The notes beneath the pieces are model-generated. The model saw only the letters and a list, made by a program, of their open reading frames with translations. It did not search any database and had not been told where the DNA came from. A DNA stretch of 64,000 nucleotides from Dietzia natronolimnaea (GTDB lineage: Bacteria; Actinomycetota; Actinomycetes; Mycobacteriales; Mycobacteriaceae). The stretch covers positions 62,001 to 126,000 of the forward strand of contig NZ_NTGA01000011.1 in the NCBI RefSeq assembly GCF_002289575.1, given 5' to 3'. Positions 23,600 through 33,100 of the stretch are shown here, piece after piece. The translations under genes and the position numbers were made by a program. Numbering within the stretch: position 1 is the first letter of the stretch; each line of letters starts with the position of its first letter.

Positions 23600-24244
23600 T
23601 CAGGAGGGCAGATCCGGGATCCTCGACAGTTTCCACACGCCGTCGATCTTGTCCAGACCGACGAGATAGGTGCCGCTGGTACTTCCCGCAGCCGCGCCGT
23701 CCCTGGTCATCGACACATCCTGGACCAGCAACACCTCGGCCTTGTCGCCCTGCAGGTAGGCGAGACCGGCCTCGCGGACCTCTGCGTCGACGCTCGTCGC
23801 GGACTGCTCGTAGCTGTCACGCAACGCGGGCCAGTTCTCGTCGAGCTCGTTCACGAGTTCCGGGGTGAGGAACTCACCCAGGGAATCGTGGTACTCGTCG
23901 AGGGTCTCGTGGTCGATCGCCACGAGCCGCTGGACGTTGGTCGTCGCCGCCGAGAGGACCTCCTCGGTGGCCTCGCGGTCGACGAACGCCCGGTTGTCCA
24001 CGTCGACCCCGGGTTCCGTCGCCAAGAACGTGCCGACGGCCCCGGCGACCAGCCCCACCGCTATGGCGGAGTACGCGATCGTGCGACCGCCGGGCCGACG
24101 GCCGGCATGCCGCTCCCCGCGATCCGTCCCGGTTCCGGTTCCGGTTCCGGTGCCGCCCTCGGGTCGGGTCTGACCGCCGTGTCCGGCCAGCCGCCTACGG
24201 GGCGCCGGAGTGACCGGCTTCTGTGTCCTCTTGATCGGTGGCAT
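23600..24244 (-). CDS. Mce-associated membrane protein
   Basis: 214 residues. A basic, disordered N-terminus (residues 1-52) includes a Gly-Thr dipeptide repeat. One transmembrane helix follows (IAYSAIAVGLVAGAVGTFLA, about residues 56-75), then an extracytoplasmic domain like that of the Mam/Tim44-like proteins found after mce genes (AATTNVQRLVAIDHETLDEY, YLQGDKAEVLLVQDVSMTRD). It is 19 bp downstream of a second such gene and last in the mce operon. Mam proteins are thought to stabilise or assist Mce transporters. The Gly-Thr repeat comes from a hexanucleotide microsatellite at 24131-24154. Confidence 0.82.
   Translation of the reverse strand: MPPIKRTQKPVTPAPRRRLAGHGGQTRPEGGTGTGTGTGTDRGERHAGRRPGGRTIAYSAIAVGLVAGAVGTFLATEPGVDVDNRAFVDREATEEVLSAATTNVQRLVAIDHETLDEYHDSLGEFLTPELVNELDENWPALRDSYEQSATSVDAEVREAGLAYLQGDKAEVLLVQDVSMTRDGAAAGSTSGTYLVGLDKIDGVWKLSRIPDLPS
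24131..24154 (-). repeat. hexanucleotide tandem repeat inside the Mam gene
   Basis: Three exact GGTTCC units plus one variant GGTGCC, coding Gly-Thr pairs in the cytoplasmic tail. Such in-frame microsatellites can change copy number without breaking the frame. Confidence 0.7.
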
Positions 24245-24263
24245 CAGCGACTGTCGTCCTTCG

Positions 24264-24926
24264 TCATCGTCCGGCGGAGGTGGTCGGCGCGGGGGTCGAC
24301 TCCTCCTCGGTGGCCGGGTCGTCCTGTTCCTCCGGCCCGTTGAGCTCCTGCACGGACTGGCTGGACTCGCCCACCGGGACCGTCACGCCCACCTGGTTGA
24401 CCGCGTCGGCCTTCCAGGTGTCGTCCTCTCGCGTCAGATCCACGCGCATCGCCTGCCGACCGGTGATGTCATCCTGGCCCTCCCGCTCGGAGTGGGCGGT
24501 GAACACCACCAGGACGGCCGCGTCGCCGGCCTCGAGGTCCAGGGTCTCCACGGCGGTGTGCGAGACCGTGGCCGTGGTGACCGCCTTCTGCTCCACCACG
24601 CGCGTCCGCACGTCGTCGGCATACTGCTCCTGCTCGGTGAGGAACTCACCGGTCGAGGCCTCTGCCAGCTGCTCGAGCGAGTCGTCGACGTTCCGGTGGT
24701 CGAAGCTGAACGCGTTGACGATCACCTGGGCGGCGACATCGGAGGCCGCCTCGCGCTCGGACGCCACCTCCTGTGCCGACCGCGCCTCGGCGTAACGCAC
24801 CCCGAAGACCACCAGCGTCGCCAGGCCCGCCACGAGGATGATCGCCGCGAGGACCGCCAGCCATCTCGGTACGGTCCCCACCACCCCGGGGCGGCGCGCG
24901 CCCCCGTCCGTTCCCTGCGAACTCAT
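24264..24926 (-). CDS. Mce-associated membrane protein
   Basis: 220 residues. One transmembrane helix near residues 19-42 (PRWLAVLAAIILVAGLATLV) is followed by a periplasm-facing domain with the Mam pattern: NAFSFDHRNVDDSLEQLAEA, STGEFLTEQEQYADDVRTRV and VLVVFTAHSEREGQ. A Glu/Pro/Thr-rich tail ends the protein. I chose the ATG at 24926; the frame extends upstream into the mceF 3' end with no similarity. It lies 53 bp after mceF and 19 bp before the second Mam gene, so it is part of the same operon and probably a partner of the transporter. Confidence 0.82.
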   Translation of the reverse strand: MSSQGTDGGARRPGVVGTVPRWLAVLAAIILVAGLATLVVFGVRYAEARSAQEVASEREAASDVAAQVIVNAFSFDHRNVDDSLEQLAEASTGEFLTEQEQYADDVRTRVVEQKAVTTATVSHTAVETLDLEAGDAAVLVVFTAHSEREGQDDITGRQAMRVDLTREDDTWKADAVNQVGVTVPVGESSQSVQELNGPEEQDDPATEEESTPAPTTSAGR

Positions 24927-24979
24927 GGCGGCGACACTACCGGACCCGCCGTCCGCCGAGTCGCCGCCCGGTTGCGCGG

Positions 24980-26224
24980 TCACCGGGGGATCAGCCCCTG
25001 CAGCACCGCGAGCTGCGTGGCGGCCACGGACAGGTTGGCCTTGTCGGGGTCGATCTTGGGCTTGGTGTCCCACGGCTGCGGCACGTCCGGGTGCGCATAT
25101 TCCATCCGATCGGCACTGCGGACGCCGGTGGGGCTGCCGAACGGCACGGTGCACTGCGCATCGTAGTTGGGCGGGAAGTCCTGTTCCTGCCAGTCGAAGG
25201 ACGGGTCCTGCGCCTCCATTTGCTCGATGATCTCCCACGTACCTTCGTACCCTTGGGTACACGGTGGGGGGTTATTCGTCTCGAGCGACAGACCGAAGTG
25301 GATGGTTCCATCTCCCGGAGCCACGGTCAATGCGCCGGCAGCCAGTGCCGGCAACAGCTGCAGGAGCACCTTGAACGACGGCGCCAGTGGATCGACCGTC
25401 TTCATGGTCGCCGACAGGTTCCGCACGGTTCCGGACAGCGGGTCGCCGGAGTTCTCCACCAGGTAGCGGGTCTCATCGGCGAACTCCGGTCCCGTGGTGA
25501 TCAGCCGTTCCAGGTCGGAGTCCGAGTCGCGCAAGGCCTCGGTGACCGTCCTCAGATCCCGGGAGAAGCTGACGATCTCGCCGGACTGGTCGGCCTGCGT
25601 CTCCAGGACGGTCGCCCCGTCGCGGATCAGCGTCTGCAACTGCGGCATGGTGCGGATACCGGACTCGGAAATCCGGATGAGGGAGTCCGAGAGCCGCTCC
25701 AGCTGGGGCCCCCTGCCCTGGAAAGCCTTGCCGAGTTCGTCGACGGTCACCTCAAGGTCGTCCAGGGGGACCGATCGGGAAAGGTCGTCGACGGAGGCCA
25801 ACAGGTTCTCGACGGGTACCGGCAGCGCTTCGCGGCCGGCGGAGACCGTGTCCCCGTCCTCGAGATACGGCGCCGAGTTGCTGTTGGGTCGCAGGTCCAC
25901 GTATTGCTCTCCGATGGCGGAGCGGTTGGCGACCACGGCCTCGGTGTCCGCCGGGATGTCGGGGGCGCTCGAGTCGAGGTCGAGCTCGACGCGCACACCG
26001 TCGTCGGTGAGCGAGAGCTCCCCCACCCGTCCGATCGCCGTGCCGCGGTAGTTGACGGCCGCGTTGGTGAACACCCCGCCGGTCTCGGGCAGGTCCAGAT
26101 AGACCTGGTACTGGCCGATCCCGAACAGCGAAGGCAGGCGCACGTAGTTGGCGCCAACGTAGGTGATCCCGACCGCCGCGATCACACAGAAGGCGATGAG
26201 CTGGTTCCTGAGTGTCTTGGTCAT
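24980..26224 (-). CDS. MCE-family protein MceF
   Basis: 414 residues. An N-terminal membrane anchor (LIAFCVIAAVGITYVGANYV, residues 8-27) is followed by the MCE/MlaD domain (about 38-115; GVFTNAAVNYRGTAIGRVGE) and a long helical, coiled-coil-prone region, then a Pro/Asn-rich C-terminus. This is the sixth MCE subunit. The six different Mce proteins are thought to form a hexameric tunnel across the cell envelope for lipid or sterol uptake. Its ATG overlaps the mceE stop (ATGA). The cargo of this operon is not predictable. Confidence 0.93.
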   Translation of the reverse strand: MTKTLRNQLIAFCVIAAVGITYVGANYVRLPSLFGIGQYQVYLDLPETGGVFTNAAVNYRGTAIGRVGELSLTDDGVRVELDLDSSAPDIPADTEAVVANRSAIGEQYVDLRPNSNSAPYLEDGDTVSAGREALPVPVENLLASVDDLSRSVPLDDLEVTVDELGKAFQGRGPQLERLSDSLIRISESGIRTMPQLQTLIRDGATVLETQADQSGEIVSFSRDLRTVTEALRDSDSDLERLITTGPEFADETRYLVENSGDPLSGTVRNLSATMKTVDPLAPSFKVLLQLLPALAAGALTVAPGDGTIHFGLSLETNNPPPCTQGYEGTWEIIEQMEAQDPSFDWQEQDFPPNYDAQCTVPFGSPTGVRSADRMEYAHPDVPQPWDTKPKIDPDKANLSVAATQLAVLQGLIPR

Positions 26225-27477
26225 CGGTATCCTGGCTCCCCTGGTTCGGGCAGGTAGTTCTCGGAGAACTCCGAAATTCCTGGTGCGGGCTTGGGCACCA
26301 CCGCCCGGTCCATGACCGGCGGGACCGGCAGGAGCGGCAACACGATGGTCGTCCGCCGGTCGGGGCCGTTGTCGCCGACCCAGGGGTTCTGCGGGTCCAC
26401 GACGTAGGGCCCGCTCGTGGTGGTCGGACGGAGAACCACCGGTTCGCCCTGGTTAGCCCCCAGATTCCGGAGCGTCTCAGAGATCGTCGCGTCCACGGAA
26501 AGGAACAGATTGGCCGCACCGCCGACGGTCGCCGGGATAGACGAGTCCGGGAAGGGGAGGGTGGGGACGAAACCGAGCAGTTCGATGAGTTCTGGAGTGG
26601 TCTCGCCGAGGTACTGCAGGACCGGGCGCAGCGCCCGCAGGTCGGCGATGAGGTCCTCCCTACTGGTGAGCAGGATGTCCGAGCCGACCTGGCCCAGCGC
26701 GTCGACCCGGCGCAGCATCTCCACGAACTGCGAGCGCTGCTCCTCGAGCACCGCCACCCCGGCGGGCAGCTGGTCGAGCGCCGCCTCGATCTGCTGGCGC
26801 TGGTCGTTGGCCCGCGACGTCATGAGGTTCACGCCCTCGAGGGCTTCCGTGATGCTGTCGCGCTGCCGGTTGAGCCCCCCGATGAGTTCGTCCGCCGATC
26901 GCAGGGTCCGGGTGAGATCCTCTTCGCGGCCGTCGGTGGCCTTGCGCAGTTCGGCCACGATCGGCTGCAGCTGGTCCACGCCGCCGCCGTTGAGCAACAG
27001 CGACAGCGCGCCGAGAACCTGCTCGATGTCGGTGGCCGTGCGGGTGTCCGAGGTGGCGATGACGTCACCGCTGGACAGCTCTCCGGTGGGCGGCTCGTCC
27101 TCCGGCGGGCTGAGCTGCACGAACTTCTCGCCAAGGAGATTGGTCTGCTGGATCGAGGCCTCGACGTTGGCGGGCAGCCCCATGTCGCCGCGGACGACGA
27201 TGTCCACCTCTGCAGTCCACCCGTCCTCCGCCAGCGAGATACCGGACACGCGGCCGGCGTCCAGACCATTGACCTTGACCGAAGACTGCAGGACCAGATC
27301 CAACACATCGTCGAAGCGGACGGCCACGTGCATGGGGTTCTCCCCCAGGTCCGCGCCACCCGGCAGGGTGTAGTCCTCCAGATTCATCGAGCACCCCGCC
27401 GCGAGCGCGGCCACGAGCGCGCTGGCACCGACCGCGCGGGCGGTGCGACCGAGTACGGGCATGGTCGGCCTGATCAT
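26221..27477 (-). CDS. MCE-family lipoprotein MceE
   Basis: 418 residues with a lipoprotein signal peptide: ARAVGASALVAALAAGC, lipid-attachment cysteine near residue 26. The MlaD domain follows (about 45-125; SSVKVNGLDAGRVSGISLAE, NLLGEKFVQLSPP), then helices and a Pro-rich tail. MceE is usually the only lipoprotein subunit, anchored by acylation instead of a helix. I chose the ATG at 27477, which overlaps the mceD stop (ATGA); the frame upstream of it only shadows mceD. Part of the complete mceA-F set. Confidence 0.93.
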   Translation of the reverse strand: MIRPTMPVLGRTARAVGASALVAALAAGCSMNLEDYTLPGGADLGENPMHVAVRFDDVLDLVLQSSVKVNGLDAGRVSGISLAEDGWTAEVDIVVRGDMGLPANVEASIQQTNLLGEKFVQLSPPEDEPPTGELSSGDVIATSDTRTATDIEQVLGALSLLLNGGGVDQLQPIVAELRKATDGREEDLTRTLRSADELIGGLNRQRDSITEALEGVNLMTSRANDQRQQIEAALDQLPAGVAVLEEQRSQFVEMLRRVDALGQVGSDILLTSREDLIADLRALRPVLQYLGETTPELIELLGFVPTLPFPDSSIPATVGGAANLFLSVDATISETLRNLGANQGEPVVLRPTTTSGPYVVDPQNPWVGDNGPDRRTTIVLPLLPVPPVMDRAVVPKPAPGISEFSENYLPEPGEPGYR

Positions 27478-28703
27478 CCCCGGCCCCCTTCCGAGGCGGG
27501 CGTCATCGGCCACCCGCGATTGCCCTGGACCGTCCCGGGAACCGGGATGGACTGATTCATCTCGCCCGCGAGGATGCCCAACGGCAGGTCCGGGTTGGAC
27601 GCGCGTAGATCGGCGTTGCGCTGTGGCGCGAGAGCCTCGCAGGCCTCGATATCCGCGCGCCGGATGTTGTCGAGCTCGGCCAGCATCTGGTCCCCGGGAT
27701 TGAGGCGGCCGAGCCTCATGAGCTGGCACAGGACGCCGGCCGGGTCCTGCAACTCCGGGATGTTGAGACGCAAGGACACCGTCCCAGACTCGGAATCGTA
27801 GGCGCCGACGAGGTTGGTCAGACCCAGCGGAGCCAACTTAAGGATCTCCTCGATGTCGTCCCTCTGGTCGGCGGTGATCTGACTGAGCCTCACCAAGCGG
27901 TCCGCATTGCTGCGGATCACGTCCTGGTTGTCCCGCACGAGGCGCGCGACATCCGCGAGCGCATAGCTCAGTTCGGCCAGGGCCCCCTGGAGGTCCTCGC
28001 GCTGACCGGCGACGGTCTGGTTGAAGCTCGACATCTGGGAGTTGAACTGCCTCACCTGGGCGTCGTTCTGCGCGAGCATCGTGACGAACGACTGGAGATT
28101 GACCACGGTCTCGCTGATGTCCTGACTCGAGTCCGCCAACGTCGTCGCGGCCTGCGACAACTCGTCGATCGACCGCCCGAGTGCGGCACCATTGCCTCCG
28201 AGCGTATCCGCGGACGCGGTGACGAACCGGTCGAGCGCGCCGTCCTTGTTGGCGCCCTCCGGACCGAGAGCATCGGTCAGGCCCTCCACCGAGGCGTAGA
28301 GCTCGTCCACCTCGACCGGTGTCGCCGTCCGCTCGAGGGGGATGTGCGCTCCCGATTCCATCTTGGGGCCACCCGAGTAGGCGGGCAGTAGTTGGACGTT
28401 GCGGTCCGGGACGACCGAGGGCGTCACCTGGATCGCCTTGGCGTCCGCCGGGACGTCCACGCCCCGGCGGACGTGGAGCTCGACCTCGACGGTCTCCCCC
28501 ATGGGGGTCACCTTGTCGACGGAACCCACCGTCACCCCCAGGATCCGGACATCGGAGCCCTCGGATATTCCGACGGCTGTCGAAAAGGTGGCGGTGATGG
28601 TAGTGCGTCCGAGGCTGGTGACGGCGAGGTAGCCCACGGTCACGGCGGCCACGACGACGACGAGCAACAGCCCGACGAGCGGGTACGGCAGCTTCTTGCG
28701 CAT
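27474..28703 (-). CDS. MCE-family protein MceD
   Basis: 409 residues with an N-terminal helix (LPYPLVGLLLVVVVAAVTVG, about 6-25), the MlaD domain (TAVGISEGSDVRILGVTVGS, about 40-120) and a helical region with Q/N/D-rich coiled coil (AQVRQFNSQMSSFNQTVAGQ). The ATG at 28703 shares one base with the mceC stop (TGATG). The longer frame upstream overlaps mceC and lacks homology. One of six MCE subunits of the envelope transporter. Confidence 0.93.
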   Translation of the reverse strand: MRKKLPYPLVGLLLVVVVAAVTVGYLAVTSLGRTTITATFSTAVGISEGSDVRILGVTVGSVDKVTPMGETVEVELHVRRGVDVPADAKAIQVTPSVVPDRNVQLLPAYSGGPKMESGAHIPLERTATPVEVDELYASVEGLTDALGPEGANKDGALDRFVTASADTLGGNGAALGRSIDELSQAATTLADSSQDISETVVNLQSFVTMLAQNDAQVRQFNSQMSSFNQTVAGQREDLQGALAELSYALADVARLVRDNQDVIRSNADRLVRLSQITADQRDDIEEILKLAPLGLTNLVGAYDSESGTVSLRLNIPELQDPAGVLCQLMRLGRLNPGDQMLAELDNIRRADIEACEALAPQRNADLRASNPDLPLGILAGEMNQSIPVPGTVQGNRGWPMTPASEGGRG

Positions 28704-29725
28704 CAGTTGATCCCACTCTGTCTTGCGGGCGCGCGGGCGCCGGGATAGAAGGGCGGTTCGGGGATACCCGGCGGGAGGAGGTTGGTGATCACGCCATCGA
28801 ACCATCTGCCCGTGCCCAGCATATTGGAGTACAGCCGATAGAAGGGCCCGAGGTTGTGGATGGACGCCCTCAGCTCTTCCTCGTGGTCGGTCAGCACGGC
28901 CAGGGCGGAGTCGAGACTATCCAGGGTCGGCTTGAACTCGGCCTCGTTCTCCGCGACGAACCGGCGGAGCTCGATCGACAGTCCGCGCGTGGAGGCCAAC
29001 ACCAGCTTGAGGCTCTCGGCGCGCTCGTTGAGTTCACCTAGCAGCTGTCCGGTGCCGATGATCAGGCGCCGGAAGTCGTCATTGCGGTCGGCCACGATCT
29101 GAGAGCTCGTGCGCGTCGCCTCGAGTAGCCTCCGCAATTCAGCGTCCCGGCTGGAGACGGTCTGCGACAGACGCGCCATACCGTCGACCGCGCCCCGGAA
29201 CTCCTCGGGCGACGCCTGCATGGTGTCGGTGAGCGTGACCAGGCTCTCGGCCAGTTTGGCGTCATCGATCTCGCCGAGCGTCTCGGCGGCGGAGGAGAAT
29301 GCTGTGACCACGTCGTACGGAGCCACCGTGCGCTCGAGCGGGATCGGCTCCGCCGTTTCGAGTTCCCCGGTTCCCGCCGGCGTGAGCGCGAGGTACTTCT
29401 GGCCGAGCACGGTCTTGAGCTGGATGCTCGCCCGGGTGTCGTCCCCCAGCCAGGCGTCCTTTGCCCGGAAGCCCACGGCCACCTTGTCGCCTTCGAGCGC
29501 CACGTCGGTCACGACGCCCACCTTGACGCCGGCCACGCGGACCTCGCTGCCACCCGCCAGCCCGGCGGCCTCGGAGAAGTAGGCCGTGTATTTGGGCCCC
29601 GCCCCCACGATCGGTAGCGCGTCGAGCCTGAACGACACGGCGGTGAGGGCGAGGATCACCAGGACCCCGATCGCTCCGACGGTGGCGTTACTGAACCGGG
29701 GCTCACCCGGCCTGCGCTTGCTCAT
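28703..29725 (-). CDS. MCE-family protein MceC
   Basis: 340 residues: a transmembrane anchor (ATVGAIGVLVILALTAVSF, about 14-32), the MlaD domain (AAGLAGGSEVRVAGVKVGVV and TVLGQKYLALTPAG, about 45-130) and an extended helical region. I chose the ATG at 29725, which overlaps the mceB stop by 4 bp (ATGA). Third MCE subunit of the complete operon. Confidence 0.93.
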   Translation of the reverse strand: MSKRRPGEPRFSNATVGAIGVLVILALTAVSFRLDALPIVGAGPKYTAYFSEAAGLAGGSEVRVAGVKVGVVTDVALEGDKVAVGFRAKDAWLGDDTRASIQLKTVLGQKYLALTPAGTGELETAEPIPLERTVAPYDVVTAFSSAAETLGEIDDAKLAESLVTLTDTMQASPEEFRGAVDGMARLSQTVSSRDAELRRLLEATRTSSQIVADRNDDFRRLIIGTGQLLGELNERAESLKLVLASTRGLSIELRRFVAENEAEFKPTLDSLDSALAVLTDHEEELRASIHNLGPFYRLYSNMLGTGRWFDGVITNLLPPGIPEPPFYPGARAPARQSGIN

Positions 29726-30813
29726 GGGATTCCCCCTGCGTGGCACCGAGGCGCGACGTTCGTGTACACCGGATGATTGATCGTGGGGCCACCGCTCGGA
29801 AGCAGGTTGGGCACGTCGGTGCCCGGGCCGTGCACCACGTCGACGCCACAGAGATAGAACTGGAACCAGGACCCGAACGAACCCATCCTGATGAGGCCGT
29901 CGGTCTTGCGCGGCAGATTGATGAGAACCTCGCTGAGCTTGTCGCGGTTAGCCGTGAGGTCGTCGGTGACCAACTTGAGGTGGTCGAGCGACTCGGTGAC
30001 GGCGGGCCGCGTGGCAGTGACGATGTTCTCCGCTGACGAAGTCAGGTCCGCCATCGAGTCGAGCGAACTACCGATCGCGTCCCGCTCGTCGGCGAGTCCC
30101 TCGACGAGTTGCCTGGTGGTCACGACGAGCTGTTGGAACTGCACGTCCCGCTCGTTGATCGTCTCGAGGACCCGGGTGAGGTTGTCGATGACCTCGCCGA
30201 TCACCTGATCCCGATCGGCCAGGTGGTTGGTCAGCTCACCGGTCTGGCGGACCAGGCTCGTCACCGTTCCGCCCTCCCCCTGCAATACCCGAACCAGCGA
30301 GTCCGCGAGCGCGTTGACGTCCTCCGGCTGCAGGGTCGTGAAGAGCGGCCGGAAGCCGTTGAACAGCGCCGTGAGATCGACCGCGGGCGAGGTGTTCTCG
30401 ATACCGATCGTGGTCCCTTCCTGCAGGGTCGATTGGACCGGCCCGGGTTCCCGCGAGATGTTCATGTACCGCTGGCCGATCATGTTGCGGAACCGCAGCG
30501 CCAGGTGCACGTTGGCCGGCAGGGTGCGGTCGCCGGCCAGCGTGAAGTCCACCTTCGCCCGGTCGCGGTCGTGGATCTCCATCCCGGTGATCTGGCCCAC
30601 CACGACGCCGGCTATCCGGACGTCGTCGCCCTCCTCCAGCATTGTCACGTCGGAGAAGATCGCAGAGTACCCCGTACCTTCCGCCCGGGTGCCGCCCCGG
30701 ATGGTCACTGCGAGGACCGTGCTGAGCAGCGCGGTGACCACGATGAAGACCGCCAGCTTGACGAATGACCCCAGCAGGCCGCCACGGAACAGCGCCTTGA
30801 GTTTGGCGTTCAT
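29722..30813 (-). CDS. MCE-family protein MceB
   Basis: 363 residues: a transmembrane anchor (VKLAVFIVVTALLSTVLAVT, about 18-37), then the MlaD domain (DVTMLEEGDDVRIAGVVVGQ and RFRNMIGQRYMNISREPG, about 53-140) and helices. The C-terminal WFQFYLCGVDVVHGPG segment is typical of MceB, with CGV conserved in the group. The ATG overlaps the mceA stop (ATGA). Second MCE subunit. Confidence 0.93.
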   Translation of the reverse strand: MNAKLKALFRGGLLGSFVKLAVFIVVTALLSTVLAVTIRGGTRAEGTGYSAIFSDVTMLEEGDDVRIAGVVVGQITGMEIHDRDRAKVDFTLAGDRTLPANVHLALRFRNMIGQRYMNISREPGPVQSTLQEGTTIGIENTSPAVDLTALFNGFRPLFTTLQPEDVNALADSLVRVLQGEGGTVTSLVRQTGELTNHLADRDQVIGEVIDNLTRVLETINERDVQFQQLVVTTRQLVEGLADERDAIGSSLDSMADLTSSAENIVTATRPAVTESLDHLKLVTDDLTANRDKLSEVLINLPRKTDGLIRMGSFGSWFQFYLCGVDVVHGPGTDVPNLLPSGGPTINHPVYTNVAPRCHAGGIP

Positions 30814-32246
30814 CGAAAACCCACCTCCGTTCCGCGCAGCGCTGGGGCGCCGATCCCGCCGATCCAGGCGGGGATCTCCTCCGCGTCGCGCGAGGAAGCG
30901 ACCCCCAGCACGGTGCGGACGGTGTCGGTCTCCAGCGGAGAGCCGGCGTAGGCCATAGCCATCACATCGGCGCCCTGGCCCGCGGTCACGGTCGACGGGA
31001 ACGGCATGTTGGGCTGCTCGGGCACCGCCTGGCCGGGAGCCGGGGGAACCGAGCCACGGCTACGGATGGCGGGAACCGGCCCGTCCTGGAGAAGCGGGTT
31101 GGGCAGGGTCGGTACGAACGCGGGCCCCGGGTTGCGGGTGGGGACCTGATAGCTCCCGTCGGCGACCGCCCCGCCAGGGGCCACCCCGAAGTTGAACGGC
31201 TCCTGCGCCGGGTCGTAACAGCGGGCACCGCGGGTGTCGAACAAACGCGGTTCGTCCTGGTTGGGTATGTAACGCCCCTTGGGACTGGCGACCTCGACCG
31301 TCACCCGGATGCCGGGGTGCTCGGTGCCCACGCCCAGGATGGCGTCAGACCGCTCCAGTGCGATCATGTAGAGCTCCACCGAGCACGGCAGTGCCGGCGA
31401 GTACTCGGCCAGGTACTCCAGGGTGGTGCGCGAATCCGCCGCCAGGGCGATGAGGTCGTTGCGGTTTGCGGCGAGGAAACCGGTGAGAACCTCGGACGAC
31501 TCGCTGATGCGCCGCATGCCGTCGGCGATGTCGGGGCGGCGCTGGATCACCGTGTCCCCGGTGGTGCGCAGTGCGTCGAGGGCGTTGATGAGATCAGGCA
31601 GCGCCTCGGAATAGGTCTGGGAGAAGGTCGCCAGATCCTCCAGCCCGGCTTCCAGAGCGGGCAGCTCCTGGTTGATGCCGTCGAAGACCTGTCCGATCTC
31701 GACCAGGCTGGCGCCGATCTCGTCACCCTTCCCGGCGAGCGCCTGGTTCAGCGCTCCGAGCGTCCCGGCCAACTTCTGCGGCGGGACCGCCTCGAGAACG
31801 GGCAGTAGCCCGTCGAGGACGCGCCCCAACTCGAGAGCGTTGCCGCGGGTGTCCTGCTCGATGGTCGCTCCCGGTTCGAGCGTCCCCACGGGCTGATCGG
31901 GGAACCCCAGGTCGACGAACCGCTCACCGAACAACGTCTTGGGGAGCAGGCGGCCACTGACGTTGGCCGGCAGTTGTTCCATGAACGCCGGGTCGAACTC
32001 CATGTTGACCTGCACCCGGTCCCCGTCGGGTTCGACCCCGGAGACGCGGCCCACGAGGACACCGCGCGCCTTGACGTCCGCGTCGTTGGGGAGCGCGAAG
32101 GCCATGTCATCGGTGTACAGGGTGACGCTGTCCGAGTCGGTGAAGGCGCGGTTGTAGATCGCGATGGTGGTCCCGACGAACGCCAGGACGATAATGATGA
32201 AAAGGGCGGCCAGCAACCGCTTGGAGAGTACGGAGAGCTCGTTCAT
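30810..32246 (-). CDS. MCE-family protein MceA
   Basis: 478 residues: a transmembrane anchor (LLAALFIIIVLAFVGTTIAI, about 11-30), the MlaD domain (MAFALPNDADVKARGVLVGR and LLPKTLFGERFVDLGFPD, about 45-125), helices, and a long Pro/Gly-rich tail (about 370-440). I chose the ATG at 32246, overlapping the yrbEB stop. First MCE subunit after the permeases. The sequence alone does not place the operon in the Mce1-4 classes. Confidence 0.93.
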   Translation of the reverse strand: MNELSVLSKRLLAALFIIIVLAFVGTTIAIYNRAFTDSDSVTLYTDDMAFALPNDADVKARGVLVGRVSGVEPDGDRVQVNMEFDPAFMEQLPANVSGRLLPKTLFGERFVDLGFPDQPVGTLEPGATIEQDTRGNALELGRVLDGLLPVLEAVPPQKLAGTLGALNQALAGKGDEIGASLVEIGQVFDGINQELPALEAGLEDLATFSQTYSEALPDLINALDALRTTGDTVIQRRPDIADGMRRISESSEVLTGFLAANRNDLIALAADSRTTLEYLAEYSPALPCSVELYMIALERSDAILGVGTEHPGIRVTVEVASPKGRYIPNQDEPRLFDTRGARCYDPAQEPFNFGVAPGGAVADGSYQVPTRNPGPAFVPTLPNPLLQDGPVPAIRSRGSVPPAPGQAVPEQPNMPFPSTVTAGQGADVMAMAYAGSPLETDTVRTVLGVASSRDAEEIPAWIGGIGAPALRGTEVGFR

Positions 32247-33100
32247 CCCGCCACCCGCACCGTCGTGGTCGTGCCCCAAAGTGCCAGTCCGACGAAGAAG
32301 TTCAGGATCGCCACCACGACGATCGTGGTGCGGACAGCGCGCCCCACCGCCACGCCGACGCCGGCCGGGCCCCCGGACGCGGTGTAGCCGTAGTAGCAGT
32401 GGATCATCACCAGCACGAAGGCGAAGATGATCACCTTGATGAAGGAGTAGATCACGTCTTCCGGAGGCAGGAACAGATGGAAGTAGTGGTCGAACGACCC
32501 TGTGGACTGTCCTTGAATCATGGTGTTGACTCCCCGCGTGGCGAGGTATGACGAGAGCAGACCCACGACGTAGAGCGGAATGACGGCGATGAACCCGGCG
32601 ATGACCCGAGTGGTGACGAGGTACGGCACGCTCGGAATCGCCATGACCTCCAAGGCGTCGATCTCCTCGGAGATCCGCATGGCACCGAGCTGGGCGGTGA
32701 AACCGCAGCCGACGGTTGCGGACAGGGCGAGTGACGCCACGACGGGCGCGACCTCACGGGTGTTGACGTAGGCGGACAGGAAGCCGGTGAGGACCGAGCT
32801 GCCGATCTGGTCGAGGGCTGCGTACCCCTGCAGGCCGACGACGACCCCGGTGAACCCGCTCATCATGACGATGACGCCGATGGTTCCACCGAGCACCGCC
32901 AGGGTGCCGACGCCGAAGGTCACTTCCGCGATCAACCGCAGTACCTCTTTCCGGTAGTGCACGATCGTCTGCGGGATCCACCGAATCGCTCGCAGGTGGA
33001 ACGCAAGCTGGTCTCCCAGGGAATCGAACGAGCTGATCGGGCCGCGGACGAGGGCTCTCAGCCGGGCCCTCGTGGGTCCGACATCAGTATGGATCGCCAT
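32243..33100 (-). CDS. YrbEB, MlaE-family ABC permease
   Basis: 285-residue integral membrane protein with 5-6 hydrophobic segments. It has the MlaE/YrbE signature E-E-x-D-A (MRISEEIDALEVMAI), which contacts the ATPase. The N-terminus is a cytoplasmic helix. The ATG shares one base with the yrbEA stop (TAATG). With YrbEA and the Mkl ATPase it forms the inner-membrane engine of the Mce importer. Confidence 0.95.
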   Translation of the reverse strand: MAIHTDVGPTRARLRALVRGPISSFDSLGDQLAFHLRAIRWIPQTIVHYRKEVLRLIAEVTFGVGTLAVLGGTIGVIVMMSGFTGVVVGLQGYAALDQIGSSVLTGFLSAYVNTREVAPVVASLALSATVGCGFTAQLGAMRISEEIDALEVMAIPSVPYLVTTRVIAGFIAVIPLYVVGLLSSYLATRGVNTMIQGQSTGSFDHYFHLFLPPEDVIYSFIKVIIFAFVLVMIHCYYGYTASGGPAGVGVAVGRAVRTTIVVVAILNFFVGLALWGTTTTVRVAG

